Shown here piece by piece: positions 9,967 through 22,047 of a stretch of 54,961 nucleotides of DNA. The position numbers were made by a program, and so were the translations under genes. Source of the DNA: Pachysolen tannophilus NRRL Y-2460 (lineage: Eukaryota > Ascomycota > Pichiomycetes > Alaninales > Pachysolenaceae); assembly GCA_001661245.1 (NCBI GenBank), contig KV454013.1, positions 1,688,700 to 1,743,660 on the forward strand, written 5' to 3'. A model generated the notes under the pieces. That model was given only the letters and a program-made list of their open reading frames with translations, was not told the DNA's origin and did no database searches. Positions within the stretch are counted from its first letter, which is position 1; every line of letters starts with the position of its first letter.

Positions 9967-10632
9967 ATGTCTACAAGCAATCCTGAGTTTGTTGTCGAGT
10001 TGGAAAGCATCACATCGTATTTTGATAAGATTCAGTTCAAATCAAAATATTTAAAACTATATGAAATCCCAGAGTTCTATCTGTGTAGTGAAGAGTTTAC
10101 CGAGCAAATCAGCGAGGAGACTGTAGCAGATATTGAAGAAATGGCAAAATCCAAAAATAGTTGTTTTAAATTCATCAACATCAATGGAAAAGTTGATGGA
10201 GAATTGTATTTGGACAATTTTGAAGAAATAGATATCACTTCGAATGTCTCTCAACTCAATTCCTCAATAGGTAACAATGATGAATTTACAATATTACATA
10301 CAAGTGATATAGAGGATACGTTGCTTGCTACATGTAATAGGGACAAAAATCATAGTAGGCCAATGACGAACAACCATTGTATTAAATCTTTGGATGTTGC
10401 AATTAGTAGTGAATTTAGCGAGATTGAAGAAGAGAGTGATTTGAAATCGGTTAGCATATTCACAGATGATTTACATTCCACACGCGATAATTCTTTAGGA
10501 GGTCCAAATACAACAGTTGCCAGTTTCTCTGATCAAAATAAGTTGCCTAGTTTTCATGATTCCTCCTGTAAACAATCATTGTATCATGTGGCATTTCAAT
10601 CATCAGAAGGAATGTTTAGTGAAATTAATTAG
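9967..10632 (+). CDS. Orphan acidic hypothetical protein
   Basis: A 221-residue ORF from a clear ATG to a TAG, tandem to PMT1 and convergent with the aminopeptidase gene. I do not recognise it. The first 90 residues are more ordered, with aromatic and hydrophobic positions (SYFDKIQFKSKYLKLYEIPEFYL). The rest is Ser/Asp/Glu/Asn-rich and probably disordered. There is no signal peptide or membrane helix, and several Ser-Asp-Glu stretches could be kinase sites. Length, ATG context and the TATA-like palindrome upstream favour a real gene, but a spurious ORF cannot be excluded from one sequence. Confidence 0.55.
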   Translation: MSTSNPEFVVELESITSYFDKIQFKSKYLKLYEIPEFYLCSEEFTEQISEETVADIEEMAKSKNSCFKFININGKVDGELYLDNFEEIDITSNVSQLNSSIGNNDEFTILHTSDIEDTLLATCNRDKNHSRPMTNNHCIKSLDVAISSEFSEIEEESDLKSVSIFTDDLHSTRDNSLGGPNTTVASFSDQNKLPSFHDSSCKQSLYHVAFQSSEGMFSEIN

Positions 10633-10754
10633 AGATAGATAGATAGTTATATATTGATTCAATAGAAGCAAAATTTTAATTGAAAGAATATACAAAAAGG
10701 CCAAGAAAAAAAAAAGCAGTATCAATGGTAGACAAAAGATTTCGTTGGCATATT

Positions 10755-13394
10755 TCAAAGATACTTGTTTCTGGCTAACCAATCTTTAACATCATCTGCG
10801 TCATTATTAACCCATTTAGCATTTGCCTTGATCGATTCTAACACCTGAGATAACGATCTTTCAAATCCAATGATATTTTTATCTGCAAAAAAATCTTTGA
10901 TATCATCATACGCCTCATTACTTGCAAAATTTGTCAAAGAAAACTTTATGAATCTATCCATAATGACCATATTAGCCGACAATTTCTTGTATAAGTCATC
11001 ATAATTGGCCTTTATGAACTTCCACAATAGCCAACGTGTTTCGTTATTACGGGCCAAAGAACTTGACAAGAAATGCACATCCATTTCAGGGACAAAAGGT
11101 TTCAATAATAGTTCAACAGCTTTTGGTAGTAAAGCCTGTTCATTCTTTGAAGTTAAATGACCCATGGAGGTAAGTGCAATTTCTCTGGCATCAAGTGATG
11201 AAGGCTCTAAAACTTCTTTTAATACCACATTGAATTCATTACTGGAAGCATCTTCATGTAATACAGTTGAAAGAACAAAACTTCTTGCAGATGGCCTGAT
11301 CTCTTCTTTACCCTGTTCCCAGTTTTTGAAGATTCGTTTTGCTTCTTCTACAACCATATGAACAGACGTTAAACCAGCAGCTGACAATATTTCCATTCGT
11401 AAATTTTTTGTTAACAAGGAATCAGTTTCCTCGTCTTTAAATCCAATATTATTGAGTGCATGAGAATAGATTTCTTGCTGAAATTTTTTCAAAGCAACTT
11501 GAACCTCTAATGGTTGTTCAAACCATGTCTGAGCTAGTTTAGATAATCTACAAATAATTGTAGTCCAAATATTAATGTCAGTTTCATCTTTAAAGCTCCA
11601 AATCAATTCCAATAAAGCTGAGGTTTTCCCCAATCCAGCAGATGCTATCGAAGCAGTATCTGCTAGTAACCCAATTTTATCCTTAACACTTAATTTGTCT
11701 ATATTTTCTATGATAATTGACAAAATATCCGAATCATAAAAGACACGATAAACACCAACAGAGTCTTTGTTTAATTTGAAGAATTTGGTGGTATCTAAAG
11801 GTATTTCTATTGTTCTAGAAGAGAAAAATTTCCAAGAATCGGAATTGTTTTTCAAAACATCTTCAGGATTAGGACCTGTCGAAATATTCAAAGGAACCCA
11901 CCATAGTGTTTCGTTTTCTTCAGGTTTAACATCACCAGTTGATAAAAATCGATTCTGTTCGACTGAAATACCAGTATCAGTTTTTTTAACGATTAGATAA
12001 GGAAATCCAATTTTACTAATCCAGGAATCCATCAATTTGGTAACATCAACATTGGAGCTTTCGCTAATCCCTTTCCAAAGATCGTTAGTCTTGGCGTTAC
12101 CATATTTGTGTTTTTTCAAATATAAAGATACACCTCTCAAAAAAACATCGACTCCCAAAGAAGAACTCAACATATTAATAGCAGAGGCCCCTTTTAAATA
12201 AGAGATATCATCAAAGACCTGGTCAATGTCCAAAGCAGAATAGACGGGGACTTCAATAGGATGAGAACCTCTTAATGAATCTAAGGCAAGGGCACTTTGT
12301 AATGATGTAGATATAAAACTAGTGAAAAATTCCCATTCTGGATATAAGTACGAAACAGCTAAGGTGCCTACCCAAGTAGCGAATCCTTCGTTAAGCCACA
12401 ATTCGTTCCACCAATCCATTGTGACAAGATCACCAAACCACTGATGAGCAACCTCATGAGCAACGACGTAGGCAATTTTTTGCTTATATTTAGTATCAGA
12501 GGTCTTCTCATCGAATAACAATGCAGTGGATCTAAAAGTTATCAACCCATAATTTTCCATTCCATTATGGCTATAAGTGGGAACAGATATTAAATCCAAT
12601 TTTGGTAAAGGATAATCTAAATCGAATATCTTGGAAAAATAGTCAAGGGATTTAGTGGCAACATTCAAACCAAACTGACCTTGTTCTTTCAAACCTCTTG
12701 CAGTGTAAACTCTAACTGGAATAGGTTTGTTATTGTACAATCTTTCAGTGAAAGATTCAATATATTCAAAATCACCACATGCCCAAGCAACCAAATAAGT
12801 ACTCATGACTACAGTCTTGTTGAAAATATATTTGACTAAACCTTGATTTTCAATCACTTCTTTCTGATGAAGTTCCACATTTGATAAGGCAATCCAATCT
12901 TGCTTAACAATAACTTCTATAGAAAATGTTGCCTTGAAATTCGGCTCATCTAAACAGGGGAATCCTCTCCTTGCATCTGTAGCTTCGAATTGAGTACTTA
13001 AACAGCATTTTTCCTTACCTGTTATCTCATCTTTATAATCTGATCTATAAAAACCGGACATATTGGTTTGAATAATCCCAGCATATTTAATTGATACATA
13101 TATTTTAGAACCTTTGGCCAACTTATCTTCAAGATCAATCGAAAGCAATTCTGTTTTCAAATCCAGATCAAATTTTTTAACATGAATTGGCTTTTTCTCC
13201 AGTGTATAGACTCCAATGGTCTTTATTGTTATATCTCTAATGTTCAACAAAATATTGTCTGTAGACTCTTCGACCGTCAAGTCAATTGAAACAAAACCAT
13301 TAAAAATATTTGATTCGGTGTCAATTTCTGAAATTTTTATATCATAATGAGATGGAAGAAGACTCCGTGGCAAACCTTCGTGAGATAATGTCAT
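10755..13394 (-). CDS. APE2: M1 family zinc aminopeptidase (AAP1/APE2 type)
   Basis: An 879-residue metallo-aminopeptidase that removes N-terminal residues from peptides. In S. cerevisiae the closest pair, Ape2 and Aap1, act in general peptide turnover and glycogen accumulation. The start is the ATG at 13394. The N-terminal beta-saddle (residues 1-200) includes CCLSTQFEATDARRGFPCLDEP. The zinc site is VVAHEVAHQWFGDL followed by the distal Glu in LWLNEGFATW, and the substrate-tyrosine region includes DISYLKGASAINML. The C-terminal ERAP1-like helical domain ends with AKWVNNDADDVKDWL, as in Ape2/Aap1. Odd point: the exopeptidase motif GAMEN is NGMEN here (SHNGMENYGL). No signal peptide, so it is probably cytosolic. 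The choice between Ape2 and Aap1 is arbitrary. Confidence 0.9.
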   Translation of the reverse strand: MTLSHEGLPRSLLPSHYDIKISEIDTESNIFNGFVSIDLTVEESTDNILLNIRDITIKTIGVYTLEKKPIHVKKFDLDLKTELLSIDLEDKLAKGSKIYVSIKYAGIIQTNMSGFYRSDYKDEITGKEKCCLSTQFEATDARRGFPCLDEPNFKATFSIEVIVKQDWIALSNVELHQKEVIENQGLVKYIFNKTVVMSTYLVAWACGDFEYIESFTERLYNNKPIPVRVYTARGLKEQGQFGLNVATKSLDYFSKIFDLDYPLPKLDLISVPTYSHNGMENYGLITFRSTALLFDEKTSDTKYKQKIAYVVAHEVAHQWFGDLVTMDWWNELWLNEGFATWVGTLAVSYLYPEWEFFTSFISTSLQSALALDSLRGSHPIEVPVYSALDIDQVFDDISYLKGASAINMLSSSLGVDVFLRGVSLYLKKHKYGNAKTNDLWKGISESSNVDVTKLMDSWISKIGFPYLIVKKTDTGISVEQNRFLSTGDVKPEENETLWWVPLNISTGPNPEDVLKNNSDSWKFFSSRTIEIPLDTTKFFKLNKDSVGVYRVFYDSDILSIIIENIDKLSVKDKIGLLADTASIASAGLGKTSALLELIWSFKDETDINIWTTIICRLSKLAQTWFEQPLEVQVALKKFQQEIYSHALNNIGFKDEETDSLLTKNLRMEILSAAGLTSVHMVVEEAKRIFKNWEQGKEEIRPSARSFVLSTVLHEDASSNEFNVVLKEVLEPSSLDAREIALTSMGHLTSKNEQALLPKAVELLLKPFVPEMDVHFLSSSLARNNETRWLLWKFIKANYDDLYKKLSANMVIMDRFIKFSLTNFASNEAYDDIKDFFADKNIIGFERSLSQVLESIKANAKWVNNDADDVKDWLARNKYL

Positions 13395-13829
13395 TACAAT
13401 TCCTATTGATTAATGTATTATAATTAGTTTCTTTCTCTCAAGCAAATTCCCAAAAAGTATTAGAAAATTTTCTACTGCGTAAAGTTAGTTAACTTATACA
13501 AAAAAATGTGAAAAACTTTAAATTAAATGATCATTTCAACAATAATTACAATAATCATTTTACTTGAAGCAAAGGTCTAGGTAAAGATCTAGGTAAAGAT
13601 CTAGGCTCATTTAGACGATGAAATCTGGTGTATCTATATGAGAGGGAGAATAAATACTTCAGAAATATTGAAAAGAAAGAAACACATATATATATATGTA
13701 TATACGTAGATATATATAAAGTCTAAGTAGAAAATCAAAAATTATATACTTTTTCTTTTCATTTAAATTCTTATTTTTATTTATAGTTTTTTTTTGCTTT
13801 TTCTATTTTTTAGTTTTCGGTTTTGGACT
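13395..13829. other. Spacer with a 12-bp tandem repeat upstream of the aminopeptidase gene
   Basis: The 435-bp spacer separates the GFA1 3' end from the aminopeptidase promoter. At about 13573-13605 the unit TCTAGGTAAAGA is repeated about 2.5 times, some 180-210 bp before the aminopeptidase ATG. A short (TA)n/GTATA run lies near 13687-13720. No gene is seen. Confidence 0.6.
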
Positions 13830-16025
<2,196 letters not shown>

Positions 16026-17005
16026 GTCTCTTATATCTTATATATATATATATGTATATATGTATATATATACATGCACTTGGGTATTATAAATAAATAT
16101 ATCTCCAAATGATCTTTTAATAAGAGAAATAAAAGCCCAACAACACCTATATATACATATACTGAAGATGTATAACCTGGTGTTTAATTATATATATATA
16201 TATATATTTTAGCGCTGTTTAAATAAACAAGTAATTATTTATTTTGATTTCATTTTTGAGTGTTTACAAAAAACAAGAGCTTCGCGAAAAGGTCATCTCC
16301 GGAGCTAGAAATTGGAGGCAAAGAAATAAGTGCAAAAAATTGTACGGAGGTAAGTTTTTCGAGCACCTGTGGATCCGCGAATTTAAGGTTACATTTATCT
16401 AATTTTTTGACTAAGAAGGACATAAAGATTAAAACACGGTATTATTGAAGCTAAAAGATAAGACAATAAAGAAGAGATTGTTATTGTTAGTTCTTGTAGT
16501 TATTTTATCTTGTGTGAATTAGTTTTTTCTTTCCCGTTCTTTGTAGTAGTAGTAGTAGTAGTAATTACTAACGTCTTGTCAAAGTTATCAATTGACTTTG
16601 AAAAAAAGATTTAGAAAAATCACAAAGAGATAGGAGTTTATGTCGGTACTAAACAATTAATAAATGAAAAGTTAGAGTAGACTAATAACATGGGGGTTTC
16701 CATATGTTAAAAATCTATAAGTTTTTACATGTACATTTATTTGAAACGAAAGAGACAAGAGAGACGAGGAAAAGAATGGCGAGCTTTCATGCGCTATCTT
16801 TAATTATCTATATTTCTTCCTAATTTGGAACTCTTGCTTTTCAGTTTGCGTAGCAAAAATACCGAATTTGGGTCAAGTAGAAGACGGCCAATGTTAAGTA
16901 GAACACATATAATCTCTAATTGAAAAAAAAAAAAAACTCAATTACACAATATTGAAGAATAACTTGAGAATATATATATATATGAATTATTAATGAATTA
17001 ATACG
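16026..17005. other. Divergent GFA1 / aminopeptidase I promoter region
   Basis: A 980-bp shared upstream region for GFA1 (minus) and the aminopeptidase I gene (plus). It holds (TA)n and GTATA runs at about 16040-16072 and 16190-16210, a GTA triplet run at about 16545-16562, a poly-A at 16923-16936 and a (TA) run just before the plus-strand ATG. The ORF at 16260-16448 shows no coding character. No RNA gene is recognised. Confidence 0.55.
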
Positions 17006-18601
17006 ATGCCTTCTAATTTTCAAAGTATAGAAGACCTTCAAAGACTTTTAGAATTGGTGAAACTCACCGGAGTCAACATAAATCAGTTGACTCAATTAGC
17101 TACTTCTGGGAATAGAGATTTGTTTGATCAAGAATCTTTTTCAGAAATCTCAACACCTGATGTACAATCCATTGATAGAAGTTCAGATGATTATTTTTTA
17201 GATTATACAAATAAGTATATAGATTTCACCTATGAAAATCCAACCACTTTCCATGCTGTTGATGGTGTTGGTAAATTATTAGAAGAAAATGGATTTACCT
17301 ACTTATCTGAAAAATCGGATTGGTCTGATTTAAAAGCAGGTTGTTATTATACAACCAGGTCAAGTAGTTCAGTGGCTGCTTTTGTAGTTGGATCAAAATG
17401 GACCCCATCAAAAGGTGTAGCTATGATTTGTGCTCATATCGATGCTTTAACAACCAAGTTGAAACCAAATTCTATAAAGGACAAAGTTGAAGGCTATGAG
17501 TTATTAGGTGTTGCACCTTATGCTGGTGCCTTGAGTGAAAGATGGTGGGATAGAGATTTAGCTATAGGTGGAAGAGTTTTAATTAAGAATAAAGATTCAG
17601 CTGAAAAATCTGGATTTAGAATTACTTCAAAATTGATTAACTCTGCCCCTCGTCCAATTGCTCATATTGCAAGCTTAGCTCCACATTTTGGAGCTCCAGC
17701 AGAAGGTCCTTTTAATAAAGAAACACAAATGGTTCCAATTATTGGATTTGATGGTAGCCCAGATCCTGAACCTACTGAAAGTGAGCGTAATTCTCCATTA
17801 TATGGTAAGCATTCTTTGAAATTATTAAGGTTAGTTGCTGAATTAGCAGATGTTGAAGTTTCTGAATTGTATGAATTAGATTTGGATCTATATGACGTGC
17901 AAAAAGGTGTTATTGGTGGCTTATCAAGTGAATTTTTGTTTTCTCCAAGAATTGATGATAGGATTTGCTCATTTTCTGCTATTAGTTCTTTAATCGAATA
18001 TGCAAATGGTATTGATCAAATTCCAGAAGAATCTTTTTCATTTGTTGCCTGTTACGATAATGAGGAACTAGGTTCTTTAAGTAGACAAGGAGCACAAGGT
18101 GGCTTACTGGAATCTGTGGTTGATAGAGTGATAAACGCATATTTCCCAGATAAAGATACTTCTTCATTGGCTAGAGTAGCATACGCAAACTCAATCATTC
18201 TCTCTGCAGATGTTACTCATTTGTATAATCCAAATTTCCCTGGCCAATATTTGGAAAACCACAAACCAGTTCCAAACATTGGTTTAGTAGTCTCATGTGA
18301 CTCTAACGGTCATATGGCAACTGATGCTGTCGGCAAAGCTTTATTACAACAAATTGCAGAATTGAATGACGATAAGTTGCAAGTTTTCCAAATAAGAAAC
18401 GATTCAAGATCTGGAGGAACAATAGGTCCATATCTCTCTAGTAAGACAGGTGCTAGAACTGTTGAAATTGGAATTGGTCAGTTATCAATGCACAGTATTA
18501 GACTGATGACAGGCTCAAAAGATATTGGTTTAGCTGTCAAATATTTTGTTGGATTCTTTGATAAGTGGAGAGAGGTTTATGACTCTTTTCAAGATTTATG
18601 A
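17006..18601 (+). CDS. LAP4: Vacuolar aminopeptidase I (M18 family)
   Basis: A 531-residue M18 metallo-aminopeptidase, orthologue of S. cerevisiae Ape1/Lap4, which assembles as a dodecamer and reaches the vacuole by the Cvt/autophagy route. Metal-site motifs are visible: CAHIDALTTKLKP (about 142-154), SPRIDDRICSF, the catalytic acidic pair in YDNEELGSLSRQGA (about 350), SADVTHLYNPNFP and the C-terminal QLSMHSIR. The first ~45 residues form a helical, hydrophobic-patterned segment (SIEDLQRLLELVKLTGVNI), matching the position of the Ape1 propeptide that drives aggregation and Atg19 binding in baker's yeast; I infer the same role. ATG at 17006. Two in-frame CTGs: one in GGLxESVV, where relatives have Leu, and one in SIRxMTG, where S. 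cerevisiae has Ala. Confidence 0.92.
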   Translation: MPSNFQSIEDLQRLLELVKLTGVNINQLTQLATSGNRDLFDQESFSEISTPDVQSIDRSSDDYFLDYTNKYIDFTYENPTTFHAVDGVGKLLEENGFTYLSEKSDWSDLKAGCYYTTRSSSSVAAFVVGSKWTPSKGVAMICAHIDALTTKLKPNSIKDKVEGYELLGVAPYAGALSERWWDRDLAIGGRVLIKNKDSAEKSGFRITSKLINSAPRPIAHIASLAPHFGAPAEGPFNKETQMVPIIGFDGSPDPEPTESERNSPLYGKHSLKLLRLVAELADVEVSELYELDLDLYDVQKGVIGGLSSEFLFSPRIDDRICSFSAISSLIEYANGIDQIPEESFSFVACYDNEELGSLSRQGAQGGLLESVVDRVINAYFPDKDTSSLARVAYANSIILSADVTHLYNPNFPGQYLENHKPVPNIGLVVSCDSNGHMATDAVGKALLQQIAELNDDKLQVFQIRNDSRSGGTIGPYLSSKTGARTVEIGIGQLSMHSIRLMTGSKDIGLAVKYFVGFFDKWREVYDSFQDL

Positions 18602-19342
18602 ATTTTCATCTTAATTTACAAATTTTTTTTTTTTTTTTTTTTTTTATTTTTCATTATTATTATTTTTTATTTTTTATTTCTTGGTAGACAGTGAGGCACT
18701 GAAGGTGTTGTGGTATTATTTTATCCAAATGGATACTTCTTCTATTACTTCCAATGCATAATTATGCATGTCTAAGTGCAAAATTCTCTTAGATGAAAAG
18801 TTCTTTACCAAAACGTTTTGCTTTTCTTTTTTTATAATAAACTTTTATCAAAAACTAGAAAGATGAAAGTAACAGATTCTTCAAATATCTCTGGATGAAA
18901 TAAAGATTCATGTTTCCCAAAATCAAGAAGCTCTCTTTTTTAAACGTGAGAATGTATAAACAAAGTTTAAAGAGAATTTTGTATTTATATTGTGTACTCA
19001 ATACTCAAAAATTACATATTATTTATATAACAGTTAATTTTATTAAGATGACTCAGAAGCGGTCACCGGGTTCCACCTGCAGCTCTTCTTCTATTTCTAA
19101 CATTTTCTTTTAAACTTAGACCCTGGAATAGAATTTATTTGTGATAACATGGTGAAATTTTATGACATGCTAACGAAGGTCTGTCAGATGACGCACCGCC
19201 GGTTCAATAATTACACACAAATAAATAGATAATACTTTATTTATATATAAAAGGAAACACGGTGGAATGAGAGGGAGGGTTTTTTTTTTTTTTTAGTTTT
19301 TACTAAAAAAGCTATTCAAATTGTTTTTCTTCAATTGAAAAG
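18602..19342. other. Spacer between aminopeptidase I and the HAD phosphatase
   Basis: Begins with a 20-nt poly-T at about 18624-18645, a likely 3'-end signal. The rest is AT-rich with a GC-richer patch at 19050-19085 and ACGCACCGCCGG near 19190. The 67-codon ORF at 18910-19113 has no recognisable features and I do not call it. A poly-T at 19279-19294 precedes the next ATG. Confidence 0.5.
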
Positions 19343-20047
19343 ATGACAAAATCTGAGGTAGAAACTGAGATATGTTTATTTGATCTTGATGGTACTTTGG
19401 TACTTTCAACAGAAGCAGTGGAAAGAGCTTGGAGTGTTTTATTCAAGAAACATAATTTACATCCTGAAGATTTTTTCGAAGGTAATCATGGTGTTCGAAC
19501 AACAGATACTTTTAAAAAGTATTTACCTGAAATTGACAATACAAACAATGCTGCTTCCGATGAGTTTGAAGTTACCATTTCTAATGATTGGGGTCATTTG
19601 GCAATGCCTCTTAAGGGAGCTTCACAATTGATCAACAGTATTCCAGAAGACAGATGGTGCATTGTCACATCAGGCACGACCAAAATGGCTCATGGTTGGT
19701 TTGAGAAAGTGTTAATAAATGATGGTATTTCTAAGCCAAAAGTTTTCATTACGGCTTCAGATGTTAAGCAAGGAAAGCCGAATCCTGAAGGATACTTGAA
19801 AGGTGCAAAGTTATTGGAACTGAAGTTGTATCAGGGGAAAATTACTAAAAAAGTTGTCTTTGAAGATGCTCCTGCAGGTATTAAAGCAGGTCTTGCATCT
19901 GGTGCTATTGTTATTGGAATTACTTCAAGTTTTGATAGAGATGTTTTGATCGAAGCTGGAGCTAATTATGTTGTTAAAGACTTATCATCAGTGGTTGTTA
20001 AGAATATAAATGATACAAGCTTTACCTTGGAAATTGATCATTTATAA
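19343..20047 (+). CDS. DOG1: HAD-family sugar phosphatase, DOG1/DOG2 type
   Basis: A 234-residue haloacid-dehalogenase phosphatase. Motif I is FDLDGT (Asp14 nucleophile, Asp16 acid/base), motif II is VTSGTTKMA, motif III is the Lys in DVKQGKPNPEGY, and motif IV is VVFEDAPAGIKAG. It resembles S. cerevisiae Dog1/Dog2 (2-deoxyglucose-6-phosphate phosphatases) more closely than the glycerol-3-phosphatases Gpp1/Gpp2. The CLFDLDGT start, KPKVFIT and the C-terminal GITSSFDRDVLIEAGANYVVKDL segment are all Dog-like. Natural substrates of this subgroup are sugar phosphates of uncertain identity. ATG at 19343, convergent with FTR1, cytosolic. Confidence 0.85.
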   Translation: MTKSEVETEICLFDLDGTLVLSTEAVERAWSVLFKKHNLHPEDFFEGNHGVRTTDTFKKYLPEIDNTNNAASDEFEVTISNDWGHLAMPLKGASQLINSIPEDRWCIVTSGTTKMAHGWFEKVLINDGISKPKVFITASDVKQGKPNPEGYLKGAKLLELKLYQGKITKKVVFEDAPAGIKAGLASGAIVIGITSSFDRDVLIEAGANYVVKDLSSVVVKNINDTSFTLEIDHL

Positions 20048-20204
20048 ATTAATATATATGGCTTTTTTTAATAAATAATATATATATATATATATACATA
20101 GATAGACTGAATAGACCTAGAAGAAGATAAAGTCAATAAAGAAACAAAAGACTAATGTTATTTAAGAAGTAAGTATTTTTTTTTTTTTTTTTTTGGGCCT
20201 CTTA

Positions 20205-21428
20205 TTAATTGAAAGAAGGTTTTTTATTAGAACTGCTTTGTTCACGAATTACCAAGTTCTCAACAGATGAAGAAGAATCAACTGACGGTGATGACGATGA
20301 TTTATCTTGTTTTTTTCTAAAAATTTTATTCCAACGTAGACCAAGCCAGTATTTCGGTTTCAATTGACTACTTTTCAATTTACAAAATGGTAAATGATCA
20401 TTTCTTTCCTCATATTGCATGATTTGCAAAATTAATATAAGAAACCCCCAATAGACATTATAAGAAATAACTGAACCATATGTAGCAGAGTTCTGCCATC
20501 CTAGTAAAGAGTTGAAAATGTCCCAACCGTTATCAATTTCTGGGTTGCAGCAGTTTACGTGCCAAACAGATTGTTTAACGTTATAAGTTCCAGGGCCTGA
20601 ACCATTTTCTGAAGCATCACCACCAGTCTTTTGATTATATTGATAATTTTGGAAAAACCAAATACCTCTTGAAAATAAACCAGCAGAAATCAAATATAAG
20701 ATTGAAGTTGAAACTGAAAGAAAAATTTGTAATTTTGCTACTGAACCACCGTAGTATAATAACCCACCAACTATTAATCCGCAAATTATACCAGTAACTA
20801 CAGGTAGTACAAACCCACTTGCTGGTTTGCCAATCCCAACACCACCAATAAATACAACAGCTTCTAAACCTTCTCTTAAGCAAGTTATAAAAGGTAACCA
20901 AAACATGAAAAAATTACTTTTAAAATATTTAGGAACATTATTAAACCATTTACCAATTTTTTTAAAAATATTTCTAGTTTCTTTAATTTCTGTATATTCT
21001 TCCTTTTCTTTATCAACCAATGCTTTTTTCAATTTAACTCTCCATTTGTCTTGCATTTTTGATACTCTTAGCAATCCAACACCCATAACTGTGATCAATA
21101 ATGATGCAACTATACAGAAAACACCTTCCCATAAATCTTCTGTCTTTGCATATAAATCAGAACCTTTAGTATAAAAAACAGCAATAAATGTAATACCAAC
21201 AGCTAAACAAACCAGGAATCCAGCGAGACCTCCTCCAATAACTTGAATTTTTAATTTTTTATTCAATTGTTGCAGTTCATTCTTTTTATTTTCAGCAACT
21301 TCATCTGTTCCAAATCCTTTATCAATAAAAGCCAACAATACAGACATAACTATAAATGCCTCTAATGACTCTCTGAAAACTACAAAGAAAATCTGAACAT
21401 TAAAAACTTTGTCGTAAGTATCTGTCAT
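20205..21428 (-). CDS. FTR1: High-affinity iron permease
   Basis: Plasma-membrane Fe(III) permease that in yeasts works with a multicopper ferroxidase (Fet3). I take the ATG at 21428, giving 407 residues beginning MTDTYDKVFNVQIFF, in line with the Ftr1 N-terminus; the open frame extends upstream only from a TTG. Both iron-binding motifs are present: RESLE at residues 19-23 (most Ftr1 proteins have RECLE) and REGLE in CLREGLEAVVFIGG near residue 178. About seven membrane helices are seen, with AEDLWEG replaced by TEDLWEG, a GGDASENG loop, HVNCCNPEIDNGWDIFN, and a Ser-rich cytosolic tail. The sequence is nearer Ftr1 than the vacuolar paralogue Fth1. No FET3 gene lies beside it. One CTG falls in membrane helix GFxVCLAVG, where relatives carry Ile or Phe. 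Confidence 0.93.
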   Translation of the reverse strand: MTDTYDKVFNVQIFFVVFRESLEAFIVMSVLLAFIDKGFGTDEVAENKKNELQQLNKKLKIQVIGGGLAGFLVCLAVGITFIAVFYTKGSDLYAKTEDLWEGVFCIVASLLITVMGVGLLRVSKMQDKWRVKLKKALVDKEKEEYTEIKETRNIFKKIGKWFNNVPKYFKSNFFMFWLPFITCLREGLEAVVFIGGVGIGKPASGFVLPVVTGIICGLIVGGLLYYGGSVAKLQIFLSVSTSILYLISAGLFSRGIWFFQNYQYNQKTGGDASENGSGPGTYNVKQSVWHVNCCNPEIDNGWDIFNSLLGWQNSATYGSVISYNVYWGFLILILQIMQYEERNDHLPFCKLKSSQLKPKYWLGLRWNKIFRKKQDKSSSSPSVDSSSSVENLVIREQSSSNKKPSFN

Positions 21429-22047
21429 TTCCAACAAAACTTCAATACAGATTATACCAAGACTAACCCCAAAAAAAAAACACAAAACTATTCAAATTGA
21501 AAACTTTTTCTCTTTTATTTCAAACATTGTTCTAGCATTATATGATAAAAAAGAAAAAATTAAAAAATGAAAAAAGGTCTCAACCAATTTAAGGTTTACC
21601 TTGGAGTTGCTCCAAAACAGAAAGTATAAAACTATAGATTAAATAGATAACTTTATTTTGAACTTGGGACATAAACTTGTAAACTAGTAAACTTCTAATT
21701 TTATTAACTTTTTACTTGTCTAATAAGTCATGTCTACTTTTTAAGAGAATGAACAAGACTAGAAACTCCTAGACACTTGCAAAAGAACTAGCATTCAACT
21801 AACATTAATTTGTTAATATAAATAACCTACAATAAAAAGGGGTAACAGATAAAAGAAAAAGGGGGTAATCCGCCTGGAATCGTGCGCAGAGTATCAAAGA
21901 CGGCCTGCCGGGAATTTGGCGGTGGCCCAGACGCAGGGCGGGCGGAAGACTTTGGTTTAAGTTCTGCCGCATAGCAAATATAGATGATAATAATTTATTC
22001 ATTTTATAATTATTCAACTTGTAAGTGTGTATCAATTTATTTGAAAT
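21429..22047. promoter_or_regulatory. FTR1 / aldo-keto reductase divergent promoter with a GC island
   Basis: A 619-bp AT-rich divergent promoter containing a sharply GC-rich island at about 21861-21950, roughly 100-185 bp before the plus-strand ATG. The island contains CGG-CCTG-CCG at 21901-21910 (an inverted CGG pair, the kind of site bound by Zn2Cys6 regulators) plus GGCGG and GGGCGGGCGG elements. I infer control of the reductase gene because the island lies close to it. An ORF of 88 codons on the minus strand here is not called. Confidence 0.45.

Noticed and set aside
20827-21174. 115-codon ORF opposite FTR1
   Set aside because: Antisense shadow of membrane-protein codons.
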